Source: an uncultured delta proteobacterium (GTDB lineage Bacteria; Desulfobacterota; Desulfovibrionia; Desulfovibrionales; Desulfovibrionaceae). Taken from it: DNA of 64,000 nucleotides. The position numbers and the translations under genes are program-made. The notes beneath the pieces were generated by a model. It saw nothing but the letters and a program-made list of their open reading frames with translations. It had not been told where the DNA came from and did no database searches. Where the stretch lies: contig CAIMRY010000034.1 of NCBI GenBank assembly GCA_903843965.1, forward strand, positions 1 through 64,000, written 5' to 3'. Positions 52,799-60,184 of this stretch are shown piece after piece; the first letter of the stretch is position 1; each line of letters opens with the position of its first letter.

Positions 52799-53779
52799 TC
52801 AGGCGGGGACGGAGTCGCCCTGGGCGCGGTCGGCGGCGTTGGTGCTGGCGGCAATGCGGTCATCAGAGAGGATGCGCCCGTCGGCCAGGCGGATGACGCG
52901 CCCGGCCTGGCGCGCCACGGCCTCGTCGTGGGTCACCAGCACGATGCTGGTGCCGGTCTGGTTGACCTGGGCGAACAGGCGCATGATCTCCTGGCTGGTG
53001 GCGCTGTCCAGCTGGCCCGTGGGCTCGTCGGCCAGGATGAGCCCAGGCTCGTTCAGCAGGGCCCGGGCCATGGCCACGCGCTGCTGCTGCCCGCCGGAAA
53101 GATTGGCGGGCTTGAAGTGCACACGGTCGGCCAAGCCCACGCGGTCAAGGAGCTCAAGGGCGCGCTGGCGCAACGCGGCCTGGGGCCGGTCCGAGTACAT
53201 GCCCGGCAAAAGGACGTTTTCCAGGGCCGTGGCGTAGGGCACCAGGTAGAAGCTTTGGAACACGAAGCCGAGCGCCATGTTGCGCAGGTGCGAGAGCTCG
53301 TCGTCGTCCAGGCCGGACACGTCGCGCCCGAGCAGGCGGTACGTCCCGGCCGTGGGCCTGTCGAGCAGGCCCAGCAGGTGCAGCAGCGTGCTCTTGCCCG
53401 AGCCCGAGGTGCCTTGCAGGGCCACGAACTCGCCCCGGGCGATGGTCAGGTTGATGTCCGAAAGGACCTCAACTCCCTCGGCCGCTACGCTGGACGACCC
53501 GTTGTCCAGCCCATTGTCCAGCCCGTTGTCCAGCCCGTTGGGCGTGACGTTTTTCGCGTCAGCAGGCCTGACATTGGGCACACCGTTCGGCGTGACGTTC
53601 GGCGTGACGTTCGGCGTGACGTTCGGCGTGACGTTCCGTCCCCCCGGCGCAGCACCCCCGCGCGGGAACAGCCGCGCCAGCAGCCCGCGCCCCTGCTGCG
53701 GCGCCAGCACCTGGCGGAAGACCTTGCGGATGCCGCGCAGTTCGACCACGTTGGGCTGGGGGGCGGTCGGCGCGCTCAT
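52799..53779 (-). CDS. MacB/LolD-type ABC transporter ATPase with repeat insertion
   Basis: The 326-aa protein is a complete nucleotide-binding domain: Walker A GTSGSGKST, Q-loop FVFQSFYLVPYA, signature LSGGQQQRVAMARAL, Walker B LILADEPTGQLD and H-loop LVTHDEA. Between the first strand (VVELRGIRKVFRQVL) and the rest lies an ~80-residue insertion made largely of NVTP and GLDN repeats. No permease domain or permease gene accompanies it. The start at 53779 overlaps the membrane-fusion protein stop by 4 nt. Confidence 0.9.
   Translation of the reverse strand: MSAPTAPQPNVVELRGIRKVFRQVLAPQQGRGLLARLFPRGGAAPGGRNVTPNVTPNVTPNVTPNGVPNVRPADAKNVTPNGLDNGLDNGLDNGSSSVAAEGVEVLSDINLTIARGEFVALQGTSGSGKSTLLHLLGLLDRPTAGTYRLLGRDVSGLDDDELSHLRNMALGFVFQSFYLVPYATALENVLLPGMYSDRPQAALRQRALELLDRVGLADRVHFKPANLSGGQQQRVAMARALLNEPGLILADEPTGQLDSATSQEIMRLFAQVNQTGTSIVLVTHDEAVARQAGRVIRLADGRILSDDRIAASTNAADRAQGDSVPA
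53501..53636. repeat. Two 12-bp in-frame tandem repeats inside the ABC ATPase gene
   Basis: Three copies of a gttgtccagccc unit (53501-53536) encode GLDN repeats, and four identical copies of ggcgtgacgttc (53589-53636) encode NVTP repeats. Both keep the reading frame whatever their copy number. Confidence 0.95.
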
Positions 53780-54924
53780 GGACCCTTCTTGCCGGGCTTG
53801 CCCGGCTTGTCGGGCTTGGCTGCGGCGGGCGCGGGCTCGGCAGGCTGCTCCTGACCGGAGAGCACGATCTGCGTGGCCACAAGGTCGCCCTCGGCCAGGC
53901 CGGAAAGCACTTCGCTCTGCTCCAGGCCCGGCAGCCCCAGCCGGGGCGCCACCGGGCGCACGCCGCCGGGAGCCGTTTTGTCCACCACGAACACGGTCTG
54001 GCCGCCGCCCACCCACTTCAGGGCCTGGTTGGGCACGGTGAGCACGTTCTCGCGCGTGTCGACCACCACGCTGCACTGGGTGGTCATCTCGGGCCGCAAG
54101 AGCAGGGCCTGCTCGCGGTCAACGGTGACCAGGGCCTTGTAGTAGACGATGTTGTCGCGGATCTCAGGCTCGGGGTACACGCGGTCGAGCACGCCGTGGA
54201 AGGTCCTGTCCGGCTGGGAGTCCACGCGGAACTCCACGGGCAGGCCGGTCTTGACGCGGCCCACGTCGGTCTCGTCCACGTAGATCCACATCTCCAGGCG
54301 CGCGGGGTCGAGCACGGTGACCAGATTGGCCACCTGCAGCCCGGCCACGATGGTCTCGCCCTCCTGGGCCGTGACCTGGGAGACCACGCCGTCGATGGGG
54401 CTGACGATGCGCGTGTAGGAGATGCGCACGTCCAGCTGGGCCAGGGCGGCGCGCTCGGCCGCAGCCTCGGCCTTGGCCACGGTGTAGTTCTGCCTGGTTT
54501 CGTCGAGGATGCTCTGGGCCTGCATGCCCTGTTTGGTCAGGGCCTCGTTGCGGGGCAGGGTCTGGCCTGCGTAGCGGGCCTTGGCCTCGGCCACGCGCAG
54601 GCGGGCGGCGGCCTCCTGGCGCTGGGCCAAAAGCTCGCGGGCGTCGATCTCGGCCACCACCTGGCCCTTTTTCACCGCGTCGCCCACGCGCACGTAGATG
54701 CGCGAGATGGCCCCCGTGGCCCGCGCGCCGATCTTCACGCTGGCGCCCACCTGGGCCTTGATGATGCCCGTGGCCTCCAGCACGCGCCGCACCTGGCCGC
54801 GCGTCACCGTGGCCGTGGCCAGCACCCTGGTCGCGGCCTGGGCGCGGCCCTTCCTGTAATAGTAGCCGCCGCCAGCAGCCAGCAGCAGGGCCAGGGCCAC
54901 GTACACCAGTCGTTTTCGCGTCAT
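53776..54924 (-). CDS. MacA/HlyD-type periplasmic membrane-fusion protein
   Basis: The 382-aa protein has an N-terminal signal anchor (MTRKRLVYVALALLLAAGGG) and a biotinyl-lipoyl-like half motif (GIIKAQVGASVKIGARATGA, VGDAVKKGQVVAEID). An alpha-hairpin (about 85-160), the second lipoyl half (SPIDGVVSQVTAQEGETIVA) and a beta-barrel domain follow. The C-terminus is a Pro/Ala/Lys tail (KPDKPGKPGKKGP). It overlaps the ATPase gene by ATGA, forming an export pair. In MacAB systems it would bridge to an outer-membrane TolC-like channel. Confidence 0.9.
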   Translation of the reverse strand: MTRKRLVYVALALLLAAGGGYYYRKGRAQAATRVLATATVTRGQVRRVLEATGIIKAQVGASVKIGARATGAISRIYVRVGDAVKKGQVVAEIDARELLAQRQEAAARLRVAEAKARYAGQTLPRNEALTKQGMQAQSILDETRQNYTVAKAEAAAERAALAQLDVRISYTRIVSPIDGVVSQVTAQEGETIVAGLQVANLVTVLDPARLEMWIYVDETDVGRVKTGLPVEFRVDSQPDRTFHGVLDRVYPEPEIRDNIVYYKALVTVDREQALLLRPEMTTQCSVVVDTRENVLTVPNQALKWVGGGQTVFVVDKTAPGGVRPVAPRLGLPGLEQSEVLSGLAEGDLVATQIVLSGQEQPAEPAPAAAKPDKPGKPGKKGP

Positions 54925-54941
54925 GTTGCTCGCTCTTGTAT

Positions 54942-55075
54942 GCCTCCGGCGGCAAGGGGCGCTGCCCCTTGACCCCGCCAAAGGACTTGAGGCCCTTTGG
55001 ACTCCCCATTTGGCTGCGAACTCCGCAGCGAGCGAATGAGAAGGTCCAGGGGCGGAGCTCCTGGCCGCCGGAGGC
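54942..55075. repeat. Intergenic palindromic element with 12-bp terminal inverted repeats
   Basis: The element starts with GCCTCCGGCGGC and ends with its exact reverse complement GCCGCCGGAGGC. Inside are further hairpins: AAGGGGC-GCT-GCCCCTT type pairing near 54954-54970 and AAAGG...CCTTT near 54980-54999. It fills the gap between the membrane-fusion gene and the phosphohexomutase gene. A diverged relative of the internal part lies at 59694-59770. It is probably a REP/MITE-like repeat. Confidence 0.75.
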
Positions 55076-55086
55076 TATTCTTCTTT

Positions 55087-56454
55087 TTATCCGCCCAGTT
55101 CCTTAATCCACCGGGCCAGGGGTTCTTCCACAAGTTTGCGGATTTCCGCCAGGCGGGCCTCGCTCTCGGCCTCGAAGCGCAGCACCAGCGAGGGCGAGGT
55201 GTTGGAGGCGCGCACCAGCGCCCAACCATCGGGAAAGACCAGCCGCGCTCCGTCGTCGCCCTCCAGGGTGTAGAGCTTGGCGAACTCGGCCCGCGCGCGC
55301 TCGGCCACCTGGAACTTGGCGTGCTCGGCGCAGTCCACGCGCAGCTCCGGGGTGACGAAGGTTTTGGGCCAGTCGGACAGCAGCGTGGACAGCGCCCCCG
55401 TGGCCCGGGACACGATCTCCACCAGGCGCAGGGCCGCGTACGGCGCGTCGTCAAAGCCGAAGTAGCGGTCGGCGAAGAACATGTGCCCGCTCATTTCTCC
55501 GGCCAGGGCCGCCTTTTCGTTCAGCAGGCGGTCCTTGATGAGCGAGTGCCCGGTGGCGGACATGATGGGCCGTCCGCCGTGTTTGGCGATGTCGGCAAAG
55601 AGCAGGTGCGAGCATTTGACGTCGCCGATGATGGCGCTGCCGGGCTTTTCGGCCAGCACCTGCCGGGCGAAGAGGGCCAGCAGCCGGTCGCCGTGGATGA
55701 CCTGGGCCTTTTCGTCAACCGCGCCGATGCGGTCGCCGTCGCCGTCGAGCCCGATGCCCAGCTCGGCCCCATGTTGCAACACCGCAGCCTTGAGCGCCAC
55801 AAGGTTCTTCTCCTCCACCGGGTCCGGGTGGTGGTTGGGAAAGCGGCCGTCGGGCTCGCAGTAAAGCGCAATGACCTCGGCCCCGGCGCGCTCCAGCAGC
55901 GCCTTGGTCACCAGCCCGGCCGCGCCGTTGCCGCCGTCGAGCACCACCTTGACCCGGCGGGAGACCCGCGCCAGGCCGCTTAAGGTCTCCAGGTAGCTGG
56001 GCTCGATGTCATGGGCCGTGGCCAGGCCCCGGCCCGCCGGGAAATCGCGCGCGGCCAACAGGCGGGCCACCTCCTGGATCTCGCCGGAGTGGATGGTGCT
56101 TCTGCCCGCCCAGATCTTGAAACCGTTGTACTGGGCCGGGTTGTGGCTGGCGGTGATCATGACCCCGGCGTCGTAGTCCAGGTGCCGGATGGCGAAATAG
56201 CACACCGGAGTGGGCACCATGCCCAGGAACAGCACATCCACGCCGGTGCTTGTCAGCCCGGCCACCAGGCGCTCCTGGAAGTCCGGGGAGGTCAGGCGGC
56301 AGTCGCGCCCGACCACGGCCCGGCGCGACCCGCGCGCCAAAAAATACGCTCCGCAGGCGCGGCCCAGCTCCTCCACCCAGTCGGCATCGAAATCCTGGTC
56401 CACAATGCCCCGGATGTCATAGGCGCGGAAAACGCGCTGCGTGTCCTGGTCCAT
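55087..56454 (-). CDS. Phosphomannomutase/phosphoglucomutase
   Basis: The 455-aa enzyme has all alpha-D-phosphohexomutase motifs: FRAYDIRG at the N-terminus, phosphoserine loop ITASHNPAQYNGFK, Mg-binding LDGDGDRIGAVDE, sugar-binding GEMSGHMFF and phosphate-binding RASNTSPSLVLRF. It interconverts hexose 6- and 1-phosphates for polysaccharide, LPS or glycogen synthesis. Length fits the AlgC/ManB group. A short GAGAGG motif lies before the ATG at 56454. It is divergent from the CI-like repressor across a ~520-bp A+T-rich gap. Confidence 0.95.
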   Translation of the reverse strand: MDQDTQRVFRAYDIRGIVDQDFDADWVEELGRACGAYFLARGSRRAVVGRDCRLTSPDFQERLVAGLTSTGVDVLFLGMVPTPVCYFAIRHLDYDAGVMITASHNPAQYNGFKIWAGRSTIHSGEIQEVARLLAARDFPAGRGLATAHDIEPSYLETLSGLARVSRRVKVVLDGGNGAAGLVTKALLERAGAEVIALYCEPDGRFPNHHPDPVEEKNLVALKAAVLQHGAELGIGLDGDGDRIGAVDEKAQVIHGDRLLALFARQVLAEKPGSAIIGDVKCSHLLFADIAKHGGRPIMSATGHSLIKDRLLNEKAALAGEMSGHMFFADRYFGFDDAPYAALRLVEIVSRATGALSTLLSDWPKTFVTPELRVDCAEHAKFQVAERARAEFAKLYTLEGDDGARLVFPDGWALVRASNTSPSLVLRFEAESEARLAEIRKLVEEPLARWIKELGG

Positions 56455-56977
56455 GATCCTCTCTGCTGGCTTGAACCCGCGCAGGGCGGCGGGCCGTTGT
56501 GTTTCCTGCCATGCATGCGTTTTGCCGCACGCTGTGGTTTACAGGTCGCAATGGTAACACAACACGTCCCAGTGGGGAAGACGCCCACAACCACCCGCAA
56601 CCCGGCCCCCCCTGGTTTCTCGCATCTTGCAGCATTTGCTGATGAATACGGCCAGAAACCCTGGCGTAGCCAGAGTCGATTGGTGAAGGCTACTGCACAA
56701 CCGGCCTACTTAGTTTTGAATACCACGTATTGACAGGAAGGCAGAATGATATAAATGACCTCCACCATTCTAACCGTTCAAACATACACTACGAATATGC
56801 AGCAGAACAGTCTTATTAGCACTCGCCAGGCATAAGAATTTGTTTCTACGTTTATGCTTGACGCCGACGACGGCTTGTACTTATTATTAGCTCAGCAAGT
56901 TTCGTGGTTGCACGTATTACTAAAGCAATCTGATTTACTGCCAAACGATATCGGCAGAACAATATGGAGGTTTTACG
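56455..56977. other. A+T-rich regulatory gap upstream of the CI-like repressor
   Basis: No gene is supported in this ~520-bp region. From about 56690 onward it becomes markedly A+T-rich. It contains a promoter-like TTGACG-N18-TATTAT (56858-56887) on the plus strand and a TTGACA at 56730-56735 without a well-spaced -10. No clear repeated operator for the repressor was identified. Confidence 0.5.
56858..56887 (+). promoter_or_regulatory. Probable sigma-70 promoter of the CI-like repressor
   Basis: TTGACG at 56858-56863 and TATTAT at 56882-56887 are separated by 18 bp. The leader to ATG 56978 would be about 84 nt. Confidence 0.45.
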
Positions 56978-57703
56978 ATGGCAAAGCTCAAGAAAAAATG
57001 CGATGAGCGCCTTGAACAGTGGTTCGAGGAGGCGATGGATCGCATCAAGAAAGCCACTGGCGCACGGACCCAGGTTCAGCTCGCTGATGTCCTGGAGGTC
57101 CGCCAGTCCAGCATTTCAGACGCCAAGAGGCGCTGCTCCGTCCCGTCCGACTGGTTTTTGAAGCTGTACCGCAGCCATGGCTTGAACCCCAACTGGCTTT
57201 CCGACGGCCACGAACCTGTGTACCTGAATGCGGCCAAGGGCCAGGTCAGCGCCGAGAATCTCCTGCGGGAGACCCCGGCGGCCTATGGCCGCACCCACGC
57301 GCGCGGCCGCGTCGTCCCTGTCTCATCCATGGCCGGCGCCGGGACCGACCCCGCCACCTGGCAGCCCCTGCCGGTGGAGGACCTGACCATCCCGGAGACC
57401 TTCTTCCGCCCGAACATGCAGGTCTTGCGCGTGGACTCCGCAGGCATGGAGCCCATTGTCCTGCGCGGCGCCTTTGTCGGCGTGGACCAGGACCAGCGCC
57501 AGCACCCGGACGGCGACCTGTGCGCGGTGCACTTCCCGCACCAGGGTCTGCTCATCCGCCGCGTGTACTACCAGGACGGCCAGTTCGTGCTCAAGGCCGA
57601 GGACAAGGCCCACGCCGACCTGCACGTGCCCGCCGCCGAGATGTCCGCCCGCACCATCGGTCGCGTCATCTGGGTCATCCAGAGCCTGTCCCAGCAGATC
57701 TAG
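56978..57703 (+). CDS. CI-like repressor with S24/LexA-type C-terminal fold
   Basis: The 241-aa protein has a phage CI-type helix-turn-helix domain (about 10-75; TQVQLADVLEVRQSSISDAK) and a C-terminal S24-like domain (about 105-235; VPVSSMAGAG, LRVDSAGMEPIVLRGAFVGV). In cleavable relatives the residue before MEP is the catalytic Ser and the later segment carries a Lys; here they read Gly (GMEP) and Arg (LIRRVYY). Autocleavage is therefore doubtful. GGAGG lies 7 nt before ATG 56978. A strong terminator follows. No phage structural genes are nearby, so it is a domesticated or orphan regulator. Confidence 0.85.
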   Translation: MAKLKKKCDERLEQWFEEAMDRIKKATGARTQVQLADVLEVRQSSISDAKRRCSVPSDWFLKLYRSHGLNPNWLSDGHEPVYLNAAKGQVSAENLLRETPAAYGRTHARGRVVPVSSMAGAGTDPATWQPLPVEDLTIPETFFRPNMQVLRVDSAGMEPIVLRGAFVGVDQDQRQHPDGDLCAVHFPHQGLLIRRVYYQDGQFVLKAEDKAHADLHVPAAEMSARTIGRVIWVIQSLSQQI

Positions 57704-57727
57704 CACACCCTTTATCGACCCGCATGG

Positions 57728-57758
57728 CCCCCTGGAGCAGTCCAGGGGGTCTTTTTTT
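57728..57758 (+). terminator. Rho-independent terminator after the CI-like repressor
   Basis: CCCCCTGGA-gcag-TCCAGGGGG forms a 9-bp stem followed by TCTTTTTTT. Confidence 0.95.
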
Positions 57759-57869
57759 GCGCACGTTATCCGGCGCATTGTCCCCGCCCGCGCGGCAACC
57801 AACCGCCGCGCCAACACTTCAGCCCACGGGCACAGAAATTGCTGCATTCTCTCCATCAAGGAGCACGCC

Positions 57870-58109
57870 ATGAACGTCCAGCTCGCCCCCCAGCCCCAAC
57901 ACACGCTGCCCACCGAGATGTACCGCGTCTACGAGGCCACAGACCCCTTCCATCCGCGCCCCTACCGGCTGGCCCTGTGCCTGGCGCGGGAAAAGCGCCT
58001 GTTGGAGGACATCAGCTCTGGCCGCAGGCTGATGCACCTGGGCCGCATGCTCATGGAAACCCGCGAGGCGGCCCTGGCCTGCACCGGGGCAGAGGCCCTG
58101 TACCTCTGA
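57870..58109 (+). CDS. Hypothetical small protein (79 aa)
   Basis: The frame starts MNVQLAPQPQHTLPTEMYRV with AAGGAG 7 nt upstream of ATG 57870. It is soluble and helical (RLALCLAREKRLLEDISSGR, MHLGRMLMETREAALACTGA) with strong G/C third positions. No known domain is recognised. Confidence 0.7.
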   Translation: MNVQLAPQPQHTLPTEMYRVYEATDPFHPRPYRLALCLAREKRLLEDISSGRRLMHLGRMLMETREAALACTGAEALYL

Positions 58110-58236
58110 CCCCACGCCTCTGACCCACGCAGCCGCGCGGAAGGCGACGGGGCAAATAGTGTGCTGTCAGGTCTTGATTTCCCGGCCCAGTCGGGACAAG
58201 ATGGTGGACAGATGCACACCTTTGCCTGGAGGCTCC

Positions 58237-58881
58237 ATGCGCTGCGCCCTGGCCGTCCCCCCCTTGACGGTGATTTTCGTCCTTGTCCTCGCCGCTGTCG
58301 GCTTTGCCCAGCCGTCCCAGACCCCTGCCCTGGACCCCGGCGTGGACCCTGCCGTGGTCGGCCAGGCCCCGGCCGACCTGCCCGCGCAGGCGCCCGCCAT
58401 CCCCGAGCCCCCGGCCGGGACCAAGGCCCCGGCCAACATGGACACCCCGCCCGCCTTCACCCAGCGGCCCGTAATCAGGCAACGGACCGCACGGCCCGAC
58501 CTGACCTTCGCCCAAAGGCCCGCGCCCGTGGACTTCCGGGGCATGGCCTGGGGCGCGGACCTGTCCAACCAGAGCGGGCTTTTGCCCGTGACCAAACCCG
58601 TGACCCTGCCCGGAACCTACTTCCGCTCCGACGAGCTCCTGCGCCTGGGCCAGGCCGAGCTGCGCTCCGTGGCCTACTACTTCCCCAAGGGCAAGCTCGC
58701 GGGCGTGGGCATCGTCTTCGAGGGCCAGGACAACTTCTTCCTGCTCAAGGACCACCTGATCGAACTCTACGGACCGGGCCGACAGATGGGCGACCGCTAC
58801 GGCTGGACCTGGAACAACTTCTTCATCGAGCTGCGCATGCGCGACAATCAGGGCGAGCTGCGCTACGCGACCCAACCCTGA
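58237..58881 (+). CDS. Secreted hypothetical protein (214 aa)
   Basis: The signal peptide MRCALAVPPLTVIFVLVLAA (cleavage near GFAQP) is followed by a Pro/Ala-rich linker (about 25-95). A C-terminal domain follows (about 105-214) with MAWGADLSNQSGLL, LGQAELRSVAYYFPKGKLAG, VGIVFEGQDNFFLLKDHLIE and NNFFIELRMRDNQGEL. The domain resembles small periplasmic beta-rich domains of unknown role. GGAGG lies 4 nt before ATG 58237. It is 19 nt upstream of a degenerate GGDEF gene, probably one operon. Confidence 0.75.
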   Translation: MRCALAVPPLTVIFVLVLAAVGFAQPSQTPALDPGVDPAVVGQAPADLPAQAPAIPEPPAGTKAPANMDTPPAFTQRPVIRQRTARPDLTFAQRPAPVDFRGMAWGADLSNQSGLLPVTKPVTLPGTYFRSDELLRLGQAELRSVAYYFPKGKLAGVGIVFEGQDNFFLLKDHLIELYGPGRQMGDRYGWTWNNFFIELRMRDNQGELRYATQP

Positions 58882-58900
58882 GCAGACACGAGGGGCAGCC

Positions 58901-59686
58901 ATGGATGAAAAGGATGAACAGCCCGAAGCGCGCCGGACGCGCAGGTCACTGCCCGGCAGGGCCATAGCCCTGCTCTACTCCGCCAGCCTGGCGGCCATCT
59001 TCGGCGTGCTTCTGTGCGAGTTCTTCGTGTCCTACCAGCTCTTGACCGACCACCCCACCCACGCCCCCGGCCTCATCAAGGAGACATACGGGGCCATGCT
59101 CCTTGGCGTGGTCCTGCTGGCGGCCCAGGCCGTGCTGGTCTTCGCCGGGCTGCTCAAGCCCGTGCGCGACAACTCCCTGGAGATCGCCCAGCTCAAGGAA
59201 TCCCTGGACCAGCACTGCCACCTCGACGAGCTGACCAAGGTGCTGAACCGCATGGCCTTTGACCACATGATCGTGCGCGAGCTGGAGGGCCTGAAGCGCT
59301 ACGGCAACAGCTTCTCGGGCATCATGGTCGACGTGGACGGCTTCCGCGCCGTGAACGAGTCCCTGGGCTACGAGCTGGGCGACCAGGTGCTCTACGAGCT
59401 GGCCCAGCTGCTCAAGCAGCACATCCGCAAGGCCGACTGCATCTTCCGCTGGCGCAGCGGGCGCTTCCTCATCCTGGCCGAAGGCATCGGCGCGGACAAG
59501 GCCGGAATCTTCGCCGTCAAGCTGCGCGAGCTGGTGGCCCGGCACGCCTTCAGCCATGGGGCGCGCATCGGCGTGACCGTGGGCGCGGCCCAGGCCGAGA
59601 CCCTGGACACGCCGGAGAGCTTCAGCGCACGCGTCAAGACCGCCCTCTCCCTGGCCAAGGAAGCGGCCGTCGCCACCGGCACCTGA
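58901..59686 (+). CDS. Membrane protein with degenerate GGDEF domain
   Basis: The 261-aa protein has two TM helices (about 24-44 and 64-86) and a C-terminal GGDEF-fold domain (about 100-255) with LDELTKVLNRMAFDHMIVRE and MVDVDGFRAVNESLGYELGD. The active loop reads FRWRSGRFLIL, so the GG(D/E)EF signature is lost. It should not make c-di-GMP; it may bind GTP or c-di-GMP, or act by protein contact. It follows a secreted protein gene by 19 nt, suggesting a periplasmic-membrane signalling pair. Confidence 0.85.
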   Translation: MDEKDEQPEARRTRRSLPGRAIALLYSASLAAIFGVLLCEFFVSYQLLTDHPTHAPGLIKETYGAMLLGVVLLAAQAVLVFAGLLKPVRDNSLEIAQLKESLDQHCHLDELTKVLNRMAFDHMIVRELEGLKRYGNSFSGIMVDVDGFRAVNESLGYELGDQVLYELAQLLKQHIRKADCIFRWRSGRFLILAEGIGADKAGIFAVKLRELVARHAFSHGARIGVTVGAAQAETLDTPESFSARVKTALSLAKEAAVATGT

Positions 59687-59693
59687 TGAGCAC

Positions 59694-59770
59694 AGGGGCC
59701 TTGCCCCCGCACCCCGCCCAGAGGCCTCTTCAAGGCACATGACGGCCCCGTGGACTCCCCATCGGGCCGG
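59694..59770. repeat. Diverged relative of the 54942-55075 element
   Basis: The motif order AGGGGC...TTGCCCCC...ACCCCGCC...TGGACTCCCCAT is shared with the internal part of the element at 54942-55075, but no terminal inverted repeats are preserved here. Confidence 0.45.
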
Positions 59771-59834
59771 AAGGGCTGTTTCAGCAGGTGCTGGAGCAGC
59801 CCGTTCGGCTTGTGCGAAAGCATGAGCGACCTGA

Positions 59835-60045
59835 GCTGGGTTCTTGGCCCGGCGCAAGCACTACCTGATCCTCTGCAGTCAGAACGGAACGCCGCTGGCC
59901 CTTGCCACTGCGGACGGGCGTATTGTACAGGCCACGCAATACGCCCCCTTCGCCCCCTTCAGGGGTTTCAAGGGGTGTTGCGCCACGCCACGCTCGGCTT
60001 CGCGGGCGGCCTGAACAGCCCCACCACCGGGCCGGGGCTTTTTCC
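59835..60045 (+). pseudogene. Frameshifted remnant of an RHS-repeat core protein
   Basis: Frame 1 (from 59835) reads LARRKHYLILCSQNGTPLAL followed by ATADGRIVQATQYAPF, matching the RHS core pattern xGTPLALxxxxGRVVxxxxYxPF. After a frameshift, the next frame reads ATLGFAGGLNSPTTGPGLF, matching the core motif LGFAGGLYDPDTGLVRFG. The two halves lie in correct order and spacing but in different frames and with no start or tail, so this is a decayed piece of an RHS/polymorphic toxin gene. Confidence 0.6.
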
Positions 60046-60184
60046 TGGCGCGACGCCGCCGCCCCGGACGCTTTCTCCCCTTCGCCTGCCCCAAGCCCCC
60101 CCTGTACGCGCCCGCGCATCCCGGCTATGCTCGCCAAGGGGCCCGCAGCCAGCCCCGACCGCGCGCACCATCAGGAGGCCAGCC

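Larger units (their letters stand above)
59687..60184. other. Gap holding a repeat relative and an RHS remnant
   Basis: No intact gene is present in this ~500-bp gap. It contains a diverged copy of the 54942-55075 element (59694-59770), a frameshifted RHS-type gene remnant (59835-60045) and the corA leader. A perfect 10-bp stem GGGCGTATTG/CAATACGCCC (59916-59946) falls within the RHS remnant. Confidence 0.6.

Noticed and set aside
59916-59946. Perfect 10-bp stem-loop upstream of corA as a possible Mg2+ riboswitch
   Set aside because: It lies inside the RHS remnant and is more than 230 nt from the corA start, with no further conserved structure that I can recognise.
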